From Ideonella sp. (GTDB lineage: Bacteria > Pseudomonadota > Gammaproteobacteria > Burkholderiales > Burkholderiaceae_C), in assembly GCA_015075165.1 (NCBI GenBank), contig JABTUY010000001.1, positions 806,001 to 870,000 of the forward strand: 64,000 nt of DNA, read 5' to 3'. The position numbers and the translations under genes were made by a program. Below the pieces are notes generated by a model that saw nothing but the letters and a program-made list of their open reading frames with translations, ran no database searches and had not been told where the DNA came from. Every line of letters begins with the position of its first letter. Positions within the stretch are counted from its first letter, which is position 1. Positions 19,306-28,074 of the stretch are shown here, in pieces.

Positions 19306-20472
19306 ATGGAGTTCGACCTGCAATGGCTGTTGATCGGGCTGCCGATCGCCTTCGGCCTCGGTTGGATCGCCTCGCGCCTGGACATCGGTCAGTGGAAGCG
19401 TGCGCAGCGCGAGGCACCGAAGGCGTACTTCCAGGGTCTGAACCTGCTGCTGAACGAACAGCACGACAAGGCGATCGACGCCTTCATCGAGGCGGTGCAG
19501 CGCGACCCCGACACCGCCGAGTTGCACTTCGCGCTCGGCAACCTGTTCCGCCGCCGCGGCGAGTTCGAACGCGCCGTGCGCGTGCACCAGCATCTGCTGC
19601 AACGCGCCGACCTCGGCGCGGCCGATCGTGCACGCGCGCAGCACGCGCTGGCGCAGGACTACGTGAAAGCCGGCCTGCTCGATCGCGCCGAAGCCGCCTA
19701 CCGCGAGCTCGAAGGCACCGCGTTCGACATCGAGGCGCGGCTGGCGCGGCTGAGTCTTGCCGAGCGCTCGCGCGACTGGCGCACGGCCGCCGAGATGGCG
19801 GGCCGGCTCGAGGCCAGCGGCACGGGTTCGTATGCCAACCGCATCGCACACCACTGGTGCGAGTTGTCGCTGCAGGCCGGCGATGCCGGCGACGACGCGG
19901 CGGCCGCCGAGGCGCTGCGCAACGCCCGCGCAACGGCGCCGCACGCGCCGCGGCCGCTGATTCTCGCCGCGCGGCGCGCGGCGAAGGCCGGCGATGCTGC
20001 GGCCGCGTTCAATCTGTACGGCGAGCTGCTGCAGCATGCGCCCGAGTTGCTGCCGCTGGTGGCGAGCGACTATGCGGGCGCGGCGATCGCCGCCGGCCAG
20101 GCCGCGGCGGCGCGCACCACCGTGCTGCGCCGCCTCGAACAACAACCGAGCGTGGACCTGCTGCACGCGATGCGCCTGCTCGACGGCGCCACACCGGCTG
20201 CCGGCGACGTTCCCGACGCGGCCGAGCGCGCACAACGGTTGCTGCACGCGCAGCCCACGCTGTCGGCCGCGCTCGCCGTGCTCGATGCGCCACTGCACGC
20301 CGCCGACGAGCAGGCGCTGCGCGACGTGCGCGAGGCCGTGGCGCGCGGCGCACGTGCGCTGCAGCGCTACCGCTGCGCCGCCTGCGGCTTCGAGGCGCCG
20401 CAGCACTTCTGGCAATGCCCGGGCTGCCTGAGCTGGGACACCTTCCCGCCGCGACGCGTCGAGGAGTTGTAG
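19306..20472 (+). CDS. lapB: Lipopolysaccharide assembly protein LapB
   Basis: 388 residues from the ATG at 19306. An N-terminal membrane helix (LQWLLIGLPIAFGLGWIA) is followed by multiple TPR repeats (KAYFQGLNLLLNEQHDKAI, ELHFALGNLFRRRGEFERAV) and a C-terminal rubredoxin-like zinc site, CAAC and CPGC, in RYRCAACGFEAPQHFWQCPG. LapB (YciM) binds FtsH/YejM and promotes LpxC degradation, balancing LPS and phospholipid. Its place beside LPS core genes fits. An imperfect 30-bp tandem repeat begins three bases past the stop. Confidence 0.95.
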   Translation: MEFDLQWLLIGLPIAFGLGWIASRLDIGQWKRAQREAPKAYFQGLNLLLNEQHDKAIDAFIEAVQRDPDTAELHFALGNLFRRRGEFERAVRVHQHLLQRADLGAADRARAQHALAQDYVKAGLLDRAEAAYRELEGTAFDIEARLARLSLAERSRDWRTAAEMAGRLEASGTGSYANRIAHHWCELSLQAGDAGDDAAAAEALRNARATAPHAPRPLILAARRAAKAGDAAAAFNLYGELLQHAPELLPLVASDYAGAAIAAGQAAAARTTVLRRLEQQPSVDLLHAMRLLDGATPAAGDVPDAAERAQRLLHAQPTLSAALAVLDAPLHAADEQALRDVREAVARGARALQRYRCAACGFEAPQHFWQCPGCLSWDTFPPRRVEEL

Positions 20473-20474
20473 CC

Positions 20475-20548
20475 GTGCGCAGTGCGCTTCAGGGCCACTC
20501 AACCGCGCGCAGTGCACGTCAGGGCCACTCAACCGCGCGCAGTGCGCG
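20475..20548 (+). repeat. Imperfect 30-bp tandem repeat, 2.5 copies
   Basis: Units begin GCGCAGTGC and contain TCAGGGCCACTCAACC; copies at 20475-20504 and 20505-20534 differ at four positions and a partial third copy follows. It separates the convergent lapB and waaC stops and may work as a transcription-ending or REP-like element; no protein is encoded. Confidence 0.7.
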
Positions 20549-20563
20549 CGGGTGCGACCGGGC

Positions 20564-21517
20564 TCAAGGCAACGCCGCTTGCCGCTCGACCAGCGACAGC
20601 ACCTCCTGCTGCGACGGCACCAGCCCCTTGCCACCGACACTGGCGACGCTGGCGGTGCCGACGAGGCCGGCCAGACCGGGTTCGTGGTCGCAATAGATGC
20701 CGATCGTCGGCCGGCCGAGCGCGGCGGCCAGGTGGCTGAAGCCGGTGTCGAGTCCGACCACGCGCTTGGTTTCGGCCAGCAGCGCGGCCATATCGTGCAC
20801 GTTCAGAAACGGTGGTACCTCGCCATCGCAACCGGCGGCGATGCGCTCGGCGCGCACCTGCTCCTCTTCGGTGCCCCACAGCACCAGTGGCGACAGGCCC
20901 ATTGCCTTGATGCGTTTGCCCACCGCGATCCAGCGCGCCTCGGGCCAGATCTTCTCCGGCCGGCTGGCGCACGGGATCAGCGCCGCGCTGGGGCCACGCA
21001 GCTTCCACGAGCCCGGACCCGGTTGGATGCCGAACACCGGCGCATCGCTGGGCGGCGCGTAGCCCAGATGCGCCGCGGCGAGCTGCCGACAGCGCTCGAC
21101 CGCGTGCAGATCGCGCCCGACGTGTGCCTTGCGCGCGTAGAACCACGACGCCAGCGGCTCGCGCGCACTGGCGCTGTCGTAGCCCATCAGCGGGCCACTG
21201 GCCTGGCGGCCCCACAGCGCGCTCTTGAGCAGACCCTGCAGGTCGAGCACGCAGTCGTAGCGTTGTTCGCGCAGCTGCGCACGCAGCTCGCGCATCGCGC
21301 GCCAGCTGTCGCCGCTGGAGAGCTTCTTGCGCCAGCGGCGCCAGGCCATCGGCAGCACGCGGCCGACGCCGGTGTGCAGGCGCGGGATCGCCGCGAACGA
21401 CGCCTCGACCAGCCACTCGATCTGTGCACCGGGGAACGCGCGACGTACGTCGTGCACCACGGGCAGCGCATGCACCACGTCGCCCATCGACGAGGTCTTG
21501 ACGATCAGCAGGCGCAT
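20564..21517 (-). CDS. waaC: Lipopolysaccharide heptosyltransferase I
   Basis: 317 residues from the ATG at 21517 (MRLLIVKTSSMGDVVHALPV). This N-terminus, the PSAALIPCASRPEKIWPEAR segment and GLDTGFSHLAAALGRPTIGI are GT9 family motifs; KIWPEARW binds the ADP-heptose. WaaC adds the first L-glycero-D-manno-heptose to Kdo in the LPS inner core on the cytoplasmic membrane face. The DUF4254 gene lies 7 bases upstream in the same unit. A longer frame to 21772 lies in DUF4254 coding sequence and is rejected. Confidence 0.95.
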   Translation of the reverse strand: MRLLIVKTSSMGDVVHALPVVHDVRRAFPGAQIEWLVEASFAAIPRLHTGVGRVLPMAWRRWRKKLSSGDSWRAMRELRAQLREQRYDCVLDLQGLLKSALWGRQASGPLMGYDSASAREPLASWFYARKAHVGRDLHAVERCRQLAAAHLGYAPPSDAPVFGIQPGPGSWKLRGPSAALIPCASRPEKIWPEARWIAVGKRIKAMGLSPLVLWGTEEEQVRAERIAAGCDGEVPPFLNVHDMAALLAETKRVVGLDTGFSHLAAALGRPTIGIYCDHEPGLAGLVGTASVASVGGKGLVPSQQEVLSLVERQAALP

Positions 21518-21524
21518 CGCGCGT

Positions 21525-22187
21525 TCAGGCCTTGCGCGCCGGTGCACCGGCGCGCTCGGCAACGAGCGCCGGGTTGAAGCGCGGGTCGTTGTACATCTTG
21601 AACTGCCGGTAGACCTTGAAGTGCGCGCGGCCGGCCTCGCAATCGGCCAGCAACGCGTCGAGGCAGCCGCCGAGGTCGCCGCGCTGCTGCTCGAGCCGCA
21701 GCAGCTTGCCGCGGCTGGACTCGCGGTGCGCGTCGTCGACGTCGCGCCGCTCGGTCTGCGCGCGCATCGCATGTACCTTGAGCGCCAGGATCGACAGCCG
21801 GTCGATCATGCTGCCGGCGGTTTCGCTGTTCAGCCGCGAGCCAGCCGGCACGGTCGAGCGTGGCGCATCGGTGCGCGCCGACGCGGGGTCGACCAGGCCG
21901 AGCGCGACCAGCAGCAGCTCGTCGACGCGCTCGGTGGCGTCGTTGCGCGCCTGGTTGAAGCCATCGATCGCGCGCTTGTTGGCGGCGATCTCGCCGTCGC
22001 TCACCTGCGTGCGCCGCGCCAGGTCCTCCTCGGCCCACAACCTGGAGTTGAAGCAGTGGTTGGTCTGGATCCAACGCCAAAGGCCATCGTCGCGCGGCGC
22101 GGGCTCGTGCGCGGGCCAGCGTGCGTCGCGCAGCAGCGCGTCGTGCAGTGCGGTGACGGCCGCGGCGGCGGGAAGCGTGGACTCCAT
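21525..22187 (-). CDS. DUF4254 domain protein in LPS core cluster
   Basis: 220 residues, soluble, mostly helical. NHCFNSRLWAEEDLARR, NKRAIDGFNQARNDATERVD and SMIDRLSILALKVHAM are the conserved DUF4254 blocks, with invariant Asn, Glu-Asp and Asp-Arg pairs that look like an active site or metal site. No function has been shown to my knowledge; genes of this family sit repeatedly next to heptosyltransferases, so a role in LPS core or related glycan synthesis is inferred. It starts divergently from the heptosyltransferase II-type gene and runs into waaC after 7 bases. Confidence 0.85.
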   Translation of the reverse strand: MESTLPAAAAVTALHDALLRDARWPAHEPAPRDDGLWRWIQTNHCFNSRLWAEEDLARRTQVSDGEIAANKRAIDGFNQARNDATERVDELLLVALGLVDPASARTDAPRSTVPAGSRLNSETAGSMIDRLSILALKVHAMRAQTERRDVDDAHRESSRGKLLRLEQQRGDLGGCLDALLADCEAGRAHFKVYRQFKMYNDPRFNPALVAERAGAPARKA

Positions 22188-22247
22188 GGGGCGAATGGCA
22201 AAATGTGCGGATGCCGATTATCCGTGCCAACGCGGGCCGTGCCATCC

Positions 22248-23228
22248 GTGACTGAGGCCAGCGATGCGCCGCGGCCCCTGGTGGTGCGTCTGCGCAACTG
22301 GGTCGGTGACGCGATTCTCGGTGTACCGGCGTTGCATCTGCTTGCAGCCCACGGCTACCAGCTGCAACTGGTGGGCAAGGCATGGTCGCAAGCCCTACTG
22401 GCCGGCGAAGGCTGGCCGACCCACGCCTACCCCCGCTCACTGCGCGAGCGCGTGGCGCTGTTGCGCCGGCTACGGCAACAGGCGCGCACGCTCGACGCCG
22501 GGTTCGATCGCCGCGAGAACGCGATGGTGCTGACGACATCGATCTCCAGCGCGCTCGAGCTGCGTCTGGCCGGGCTGCGCGCGGTGGGCTACGCGCAGGA
22601 GGCACGCGGCTTCCTGCTCGCGCGCAGCGAGCCGAGCACCTACGGCGGCCATGCGCTGGCGAGCTACTGGCAGCTCGCGTGCCGCTTCCTGCGCATCGAG
22701 CAGCCGCCGCCGGCATCGATCGACCTCAAGCTGGCGCCGGCCGACGTGGCCGCCGCCGATGCATTGCTGCGTCAGCACGGCATCGCACCGGGCTTCATCG
22801 TGATCTGCCCGTTCGCCGGTGGCCAGTTCGAGAAGCTCGACAAGACCTGGCCGGCGTTCGCGGCGTTCACGCAGCGCTTGCTCGCGCTCGGCCGCCCGGT
22901 GCTGGCCTGTCCCGGGCCGGGTGAAGAAGCCGTGCTGCGCGAGCGCTTCGCTGGCGTGCTCGGTCTCGAAGGCATCAAGCTCGGTGTATACGGCGCGATC
23001 CTGCGCCGCGCGGCGCTGCTGGTCAGCAACGACACCGGCCCCGCTCACCTCGCCGCCGCGGTGGGCACGCCGGTGCTCAGCGTGCTCGGGCCGACCAAGC
23101 CCGAGCAGTGGGCACCGTGGGGGCCCAGCGTCAGCGTGGTGCGACGCACACAGCCGCCCAGCGCGATCGCCTGGCCCGAAGCCGACGAGGTGCTGACACG
23201 CGCCACCGCCATGCTGGCCAGCGCCTGA
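22248..23228 (+). CDS. Glycosyltransferase family 9, heptosyltransferase II-like
   Basis: 326 residues if GTG at 22248 is used; ATG at 22203 or GTG at 22224 would add 15 or 8 residues and none has a clear ribosome site. VVRLRNWVGDAILGVPAL is the GT9 N-terminal motif (compare WaaF LPNWIGD), and SNDTGPAHLAAAVGTPVLSV with LGPTKPEQWAPWG is the nucleotide-sugar site. It likely adds the second core heptose or a related sugar. It lies divergent from DUF4254-waaC and just 14 bases upstream of a GT4 gene, forming the start of a plus-strand LPS operon. Confidence 0.87.
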   Translation: MTEASDAPRPLVVRLRNWVGDAILGVPALHLLAAHGYQLQLVGKAWSQALLAGEGWPTHAYPRSLRERVALLRRLRQQARTLDAGFDRRENAMVLTTSISSALELRLAGLRAVGYAQEARGFLLARSEPSTYGGHALASYWQLACRFLRIEQPPPASIDLKLAPADVAAADALLRQHGIAPGFIVICPFAGGQFEKLDKTWPAFAAFTQRLLALGRPVLACPGPGEEAVLRERFAGVLGLEGIKLGVYGAILRRAALLVSNDTGPAHLAAAVGTPVLSVLGPTKPEQWAPWGPSVSVVRRTQPPSAIAWPEADEVLTRATAMLASA

Positions 23229-23242
23229 CGAAGCCACCGCGG

Positions 23243-24316
23243 ATGCAGCGTCACATCGGCTTGAGCTTCGGCCGGGTCGAGCACTGGCACGACGGCCTCG
23301 GCGAGTTCTCGCGCCAGCTCGGCAGCGAGCTCGCGAGGCGCGCCGCCGCGCTGCGGCGCGAGCACGACATCGAGCTGCACTACCACCTGCCGCGCCGCTG
23401 GCACGGCGAGTTCGGCCGCGACGTGCACTACCTGCCGCTGCACACGTTGCAACGCTTCTGGCACCACACGCCGCAGCGCTTCGCGCTGTGGCACCGCTTG
23501 CACCAGCACATCCGGCTGTTGCCGCCGCACGGCACCGCGACGCGCCTGGAGACGGTGCACGATCTGAACTTCCTGCTGCTGAAGACCGGTTCCAAGCGCG
23601 AGCGCTACCGCCGGCGCCTGGCGCGCCGCCTCGCCGGCAGTGCCGCAACCGTGGCGATCACGCAGCACGTGGCCGACGACCTCGCACGCGAGGTGCCGCG
23701 GTCGGGCACGCCGGTCAGCGTCATCCACAACGGCGTCACCGATCTCACGTCCACGCCAACGCGCGCGGTCACGGGCGTGGGCGCGCAGCCGTTCCTGCTG
23801 CACATCAGCCGCATGGCGCCGAGCAAGAACATCGAATCGCTGCTTCGACTCGCGGCGGCCTGGCCGTCGCAGGCCATCGTGCTGGCCGGCGCGACCAGCA
23901 GCTACACCGGCGAGGTGCAGCGGCTGGTGACCGAGCGCAAGCTGACCAACGTGACGGTGCGCCTCGATCTCGACGTGTCCGAGAAGGCGTGGCTATACGC
24001 CCACTGCGATGCGTTTCTGTTCCCCTCCCTGGCCGAAGGCTTCGGGCTGCCGCCGCTCGAAGCGATGCACTTCGGCAAGCCGGTGTTCCTGTCGCGGCTG
24101 ACCTCGCTGCCCGAAGTGGGCGGCGACGCGGCGTGCTACTTCGATTCGTTCGATGCCGCGGCGATGCGCGCCACGGTCGAGGCGGGCCTGCGCGCACACC
24201 GGCAGGCCGGCCGCGCCGAAGCGCTGGTGCAGCGCGCGCGCAGCTTCTCGTGGGCGCGCTGTACCGATGCGTACCTGGCCTTGTACCTGCGGCTGCTCGA
24301 GCGCCGGACACGATGA
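23243..24316 (+). CDS. Glycosyltransferase family 4 (GT-B)
   Basis: 357 residues. The C-terminal Rossmann domain has PFLLHISRMAPSKNIESLL and the GT4 E-x7-E motif in FPSLAEGFGLPPLEAM. The N-terminal half, with GLGEFSRQLGSEL and ETVHDLNFLLL, is the acceptor domain; ITQHVADDL is the usual serine-rich loop position. It transfers a hexose or heptose to the LPS core or a surface glycan; donor and acceptor cannot be told from sequence. Its stop overlaps (ATGA) the start of a 25-codon ORF that itself overlaps the next gene. Confidence 0.88.
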   Translation: MQRHIGLSFGRVEHWHDGLGEFSRQLGSELARRAAALRREHDIELHYHLPRRWHGEFGRDVHYLPLHTLQRFWHHTPQRFALWHRLHQHIRLLPPHGTATRLETVHDLNFLLLKTGSKRERYRRRLARRLAGSAATVAITQHVADDLAREVPRSGTPVSVIHNGVTDLTSTPTRAVTGVGAQPFLLHISRMAPSKNIESLLRLAAAWPSQAIVLAGATSSYTGEVQRLVTERKLTNVTVRLDLDVSEKAWLYAHCDAFLFPSLAEGFGLPPLEAMHFGKPVFLSRLTSLPEVGGDAACYFDSFDAAAMRATVEAGLRAHRQAGRAEALVQRARSFSWARCTDAYLALYLRLLERRTR

Positions 24317-24390
24317 CAGCCGACCTGCTGGCATTCACCGCCAAGCCGCTGCGCGTGATCGAACAGATCGAGACCCAGCGGGACGCATGA
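24313..24390 (+). CDS. 25-residue ORF coupled to both neighbours
   Basis: ATG at 24313 overlaps the stop of the glycosyltransferase (ATGA), and its own TGA overlaps the ATG of the O-antigen ligase gene (ATGA). The product begins MTADLLAFTAKPLRV and ends ETQRDA; it has no membrane segment or recognisable domain. It may be a real small protein, a reinitiation relay that lets ribosomes reach the next gene, or the stump of a deleted gene. Codon use matches the neighbours. No ribosome site of its own is visible. Confidence 0.45.
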   Translation: MTADLLAFTAKPLRVIEQIETQRDA

Positions 24391-25679
24391 GTACGATGTC
24401 GGAGCTGGAGTCGCCACAGCGGACGCAGACCCGCTTGAACCTGGAAGGCTATGTGCTCGCGGCATGGGTTCTGCTTGCGACACTCGCGCCGACACAGTCG
24501 CGGTACCAACCCCTGCTGATCGCACCCTGGTGCCTGCTGGCGTTGCGGTACCGGGCCTCGTTCGACAACCTGGTCGCATTGGCGCGGGCCTGGCCGGTTC
24601 CGCTGGCGGCCAGCGTACTGCTGGCGATCTGGCTGGCGCTGGGCGCCGAGTTCGGTCCGCCGGCCCTGACTTCCCGCTACAACCTCGCGGCGATCGCCGT
24701 GACATGGATCCCGGTGGCCGCGCTGGTCGCCGGCCAGCGCCGCGCGGGCCGCCACATCGAGGGTCTGCTCGCGGCGATGCTGCTGCTGGTCGTCGCGCTC
24801 AACGCGGTCCGCGTCGGCCACCAGCTGTTCACGGGGCGGGTGCCGCTGTCGGGCTATACGCACAACGTGCTGCTCGGGCCGCTGATGATCGCGCTCGCAC
24901 TGACCGCCGCTGCCCTGCTGGTGCGATGCCAGGCCGCGCGGCGCCGCTGCCTGCGCGTGGCGGCGGCCGGGCTGGTGATCGCGGTCGCCATCGCGATCGC
25001 AAGCCGCGCGCGCACGCCGTTCGTCGCCGCCACCGCTGCGGTGTTCGCTACCGTCGTCGTGTGGCGGCTGAAGCTCTCGCGCGCCATCTGGATCGGCCTG
25101 GCCAGCGCACTCGCCGTCTGGCTGGCCGCGATCTCGACGCGTTGGGAGCTCGTGGTCACCCAATCGATCCAGTACGAGGGAGGCGCCACGCACAAGACCT
25201 CGATCGGTGCGCGCGTGGACATGCTGCGCTGGGGCGCACGACACCTGCACGAGATCCCGCCGTTCGGGTTCGGCGAACCCGCGCTGGCGAACTACATGAA
25301 CCAGCGCTTCGCCGAGTTCGGCGTCGACCCGACGCGGATCTACCAGCTGATCCACATGCACAACGACATCCTGCAGTTGTCGTTCGCGCATGGCTGGGTG
25401 GCAGGCCTGTGCTTCGTCGTGTTCATGGTCAGCCTGCTGACTGGGGTCTACGCGAGGCGACGGACAGCCAGTGCGGACGGGCAACGCGGCGATTTCGGGT
25501 CGGCGACCTGCACGGCTGCCGTGCTGCTGCTGGCCCTGGCCGGATGGTCCGATAGCTTCCTCTACTGGCCGAAGGTGTGGCTCGCGCTGGTGGCCGTGTT
25601 CGCGATCGTGACGGGGCTGCATACACCGATCGACGATCGCCACGCTGTCCATCCGGCGGCACGCATGCGCAACGGGTAG
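24387..25679 (+). CDS. O-antigen ligase/polymerase family membrane protein (Wzy_C type)
   Basis: 430 residues with about ten to twelve hydrophobic segments. A long periplasmic loop holds HLHEIPPFGFGEPALANYMN and HMHNDILQLSFAHGWVAG; the H-N-D/L-Q-x3-H-G pattern is the O-antigen ligase (WaaL)/Wzy signature, in which the histidine of the FAHG segment is important. It would join O-antigen or other polymer to lipid A-core in the periplasm. It is last of the plus-strand LPS operon and translationally coupled to the small ORF before it. GC is slightly lower than in neighbours, common for surface-glycan genes. Confidence 0.86.
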   Translation: MSTMSELESPQRTQTRLNLEGYVLAAWVLLATLAPTQSRYQPLLIAPWCLLALRYRASFDNLVALARAWPVPLAASVLLAIWLALGAEFGPPALTSRYNLAAIAVTWIPVAALVAGQRRAGRHIEGLLAAMLLLVVALNAVRVGHQLFTGRVPLSGYTHNVLLGPLMIALALTAAALLVRCQAARRRCLRVAAAGLVIAVAIAIASRARTPFVAATAAVFATVVVWRLKLSRAIWIGLASALAVWLAAISTRWELVVTQSIQYEGGATHKTSIGARVDMLRWGARHLHEIPPFGFGEPALANYMNQRFAEFGVDPTRIYQLIHMHNDILQLSFAHGWVAGLCFVVFMVSLLTGVYARRRTASADGQRGDFGSATCTAAVLLLALAGWSDSFLYWPKVWLALVAVFAIVTGLHTPIDDRHAVHPAARMRNG

Positions 25680-25759
25680 AAGCCGTGACGGGCAAGGGCC
25701 CACGTGCGTGTACGCTTGCGCTTCGCGACGACGGCACATCGGCGCCCCGCATTCGTTCG

Positions 25760-26398
25760 ATGGAATCCTCCACTCTCGTCGACAAGCACCGCCTCGAGGC
25801 GCTCGCCGATGGCATCTACGCCATCGCGCTCACGCTGCTGGTACTCGACCTGAAGCTGCCGCCGCTCGAGCACGCCAGCTCAGCGGCGCTGACCGCAGCG
25901 TTGTCGACCCTTGTGCCGAAAGGCCTGGTCTGGCTGCTGAGCTTCTGGATCATGGCCATGTTCTGGCTGGCCCAGCTGCGGGCGCTGCGCCAATTTGCGG
26001 CGCTCGATCGCCCGGCGTTGCGCATCGAGCTGCTGCAACTGGCGCTCGTGAGCCTGTTTCCGTTCTCGACTGCGCTGGTCGGCGAGCACGGCGACTTCGT
26101 GGCGCCATCCTTCATCTACGGTGCACACCTATGCCTGCTCGCGCTGCTGTCGCTGCTGCGGTTGCATCGCCTGTCGCGCCATGCACACCTGCAGTCCCCC
26201 GATTTCGACGCACCCGCCGCCCGGGCGCAGCGGCTTCGCGCGGCGGCCATCGCAGCCTGCGCGCTGGTGTCGACGGTGCTCGCGCTCTTCGTTCCGGCCT
26301 GGAACATGCTGGCCATGCTCCCGCTGCTACTGCTGCCCGGCAGGCCGCGCGACCACGCAAGCCAGGCCGCGACACATCGCAGGCCGAGCGGCAGCTGA
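25760..26398 (+). CDS. TMEM175/DUF1211-family potassium channel-like protein
   Basis: 212 residues with six predicted membrane segments. HRLEALADGIYAIALTLLVL near the N-terminus matches the TMEM175 R-x3-F-S/A-D signature at the start of the first helix; KLPP ends it and FWIMAMFWLAQLRALR marks the third. Bacterial TMEM175 proteins are tetrameric K+ leak channels made of six-helix subunits; only one copy of the repeat is present here as usual for bacteria. It follows the O-antigen gene after 80 bases and is probably independently transcribed. Confidence 0.85.
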   Translation: MESSTLVDKHRLEALADGIYAIALTLLVLDLKLPPLEHASSAALTAALSTLVPKGLVWLLSFWIMAMFWLAQLRALRQFAALDRPALRIELLQLALVSLFPFSTALVGEHGDFVAPSFIYGAHLCLLALLSLLRLHRLSRHAHLQSPDFDAPAARAQRLRAAAIAACALVSTVLALFVPAWNMLAMLPLLLLPGRPRDHASQAATHRRPSGS

Positions 26399-26453
26399 CC
26401 GGCATCGCCTTCGCGCCGAGCCCTGGGGCCCGTGCACCGCGTCAACGCTGCAC

Positions 26454-26720
26454 GTGTGGCGCGTTCTCGCCCAGCCGGCCGAGAAGGCAGCGTCCGCAAC
26501 GGCAGCGGCCAAACAGCCGACGGCCACCGCGGCCGACACCACGCCGGCGGCAACGACGATGCCTGCTGCCAAGGCCGTCGATGCGAAGAAGGAAGCCGTC
26601 AAGGCCGAGGCCGAGGAGAAGGCCAAGGCCGAAGCCAAGAAGAGCCAGGCCAAGGACGGCAAGGCCGCCAGCGAGAAGCCGAAGGCCGCCGACACGACCG
26701 CGTCGGCCGCCAAGAAGTAG
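26454..26720 (+). pseudogene. Ala/Lys/Glu-rich reading frame, start unclear (possible remnant of secreted protein)
   Basis: From a GTG at 26454 the frame gives 88 residues, beginning VWRVLAQPAEKAASATAAA and ending KPKAADTTASAAKK. Strong third-position G/C bias shows it was selected as protein. VLAQPAEK resembles the end of a signal peptide, so the true N-terminus may have been lost; no ATG or ribosome site precedes it. The tail (repeated KAEAEEKAKAEAKK) is a coiled or disordered basic/acidic alternation of the TolA or histone-like kind. Function unknown; it may be a truncated gene. Confidence 0.4.
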
Positions 26721-26763
26721 CCGTCAGCGCTGCGGTGCGGCGGGCAGTTCGTTCAACTTCGCT

Positions 26764-28014
26764 TCACTGGATCGGTAGCGGCGCGGCGTCGCGTGCAGCG
26801 CTGGGCGGCGCGACCGCACCCGGTGCCGGCCGCCAGCCGAAGAAGGCCACCACCTCGTCGCGTCGCGCCAGCGCGTCGGCCTCGCCGAGCGCGATCAACG
26901 CACGCGTGTACGGTGCCTCGAACAGCAGATAGCTCGCCAGCGCCGCACCGCGCGCATCGCGGCCCTGGCCGGTGACGCCCATGCCGCGCAGCAGCGTGCG
27001 CACCGGCACCGGCAGCGTGCTCTGGTACTCCGCGGCGAGGTCGTCCAGCCGCTGGCTCGGCGCGATCACCAGCGCGTCGATCGGCCGCAGGCTGGTCTGC
27101 GCGTGTGCAGCCTCGGGCAGCAGCGACAGCGTGTGGTTGATGCGGCGCAGCCGCTCCACGTCGACCGCCAGCGCATCGAGGAAGATGTTTGACAGCGCGT
27201 GGCCGGCGATCTGCGCAAGGCTCGGGTAGGCGCCGCGGTCGGCCATGCGGCGGCCGGGCGGCTCCTGCATGCGACCGGCACCGATCACCAACAGCTTCTG
27301 TGCACCCAGGTGCACCGCCGGCGAGATCGGCGCCGTCTGGCGCATCGAGCCGTCGCCGAACCACTCGGGCACGCCGTCGACCACGATCGACGCGGCCGGA
27401 AACACGAACGGGATCGCCGACGACGCCAGCAGGTGCGCGTGACCGATGCGGCCCGGCACCGCGATGCGCTGCGAGCGCGTCCACGGCGCGATTGGCGTCG
27501 CCGCGTCGTAGAACGTGACGTGCAGGCCCGAGCTGTAGCTCGACGCGCTGACCGCCAGCCCGTGCAGGTGGCGCGCGCGCAGCATCAGCCGCAGCCGTGC
27601 CAGCGGCACCAGGCGCTGCAGCAGTTGTGCCAGCGGCTCGTTGTCGAGCAGCGAGCGCGGCCGCGCGCGGCGCCAGCGCGCGATCAGCCAGCCGACCGAG
27701 AGCATCGTCAGCCACTGCGCGCCGCTGCGGATCACGCCCAGCGAATCGGCGCGGTACACCTGCTCGGCATGGAAGTCACGCCACACCTGCACGATGCGTT
27801 GGACGCCGCCTTCGAAGTCATCGGCCGCGCAGGCCAGCGCGGCGGCGTTGATCGCGCCGGCCGAGGTGCCGACGATGATGCCGAACGGGTTGCGCGCGCG
27901 ATCGACGCCGCATTCGCGGCGGATGCGTGCCAGCGCATTCAGCACACCCACCTGGTAGGCCGCGCGCGCACCACCGCCGCTGAGGATCAGGCCGGTCAGC
28001 GGAGTCTCGTACAT
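26764..28014 (-). CDS. Patatin-like phospholipase
   Basis: 416 residues. ILSGGGARAAYQVGVL (oxyanion loop), GTSAGAIN with nucleophile Ser51, and WFGDGSMRQ with Asp221 form the Ser-Asp dyad of patatin-type lipid acyl hydrolases. The following region has no signal peptide or membrane segment, so it is a cytoplasmic enzyme; many homologues in Burkholderiales are near PHB or lipid genes. Substrate not deducible. It is convergent with the Ala/Lys-rich frame and lies upstream of a small secreted protein on the same strand. Confidence 0.92.
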   Translation of the reverse strand: MYETPLTGLILSGGGARAAYQVGVLNALARIRRECGVDRARNPFGIIVGTSAGAINAAALACAADDFEGGVQRIVQVWRDFHAEQVYRADSLGVIRSGAQWLTMLSVGWLIARWRRARPRSLLDNEPLAQLLQRLVPLARLRLMLRARHLHGLAVSASSYSSGLHVTFYDAATPIAPWTRSQRIAVPGRIGHAHLLASSAIPFVFPAASIVVDGVPEWFGDGSMRQTAPISPAVHLGAQKLLVIGAGRMQEPPGRRMADRGAYPSLAQIAGHALSNIFLDALAVDVERLRRINHTLSLLPEAAHAQTSLRPIDALVIAPSQRLDDLAAEYQSTLPVPVRTLLRGMGVTGQGRDARGAALASYLLFEAPYTRALIALGEADALARRDEVVAFFGWRPAPGAVAPPSAARDAAPLPIQ

Positions 28015-28074
28015 GCGTGCCCACTGTAGCCAAGCCGCCGCGGCCTGCCCGCGGCCGCACGGCGCAACGGCGCG

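Noticed and set aside
20475-20548. CRISPR-like repeats
   Set aside because: The copies are contiguous without spacers and there are no cas genes; this is a tandem repeat.
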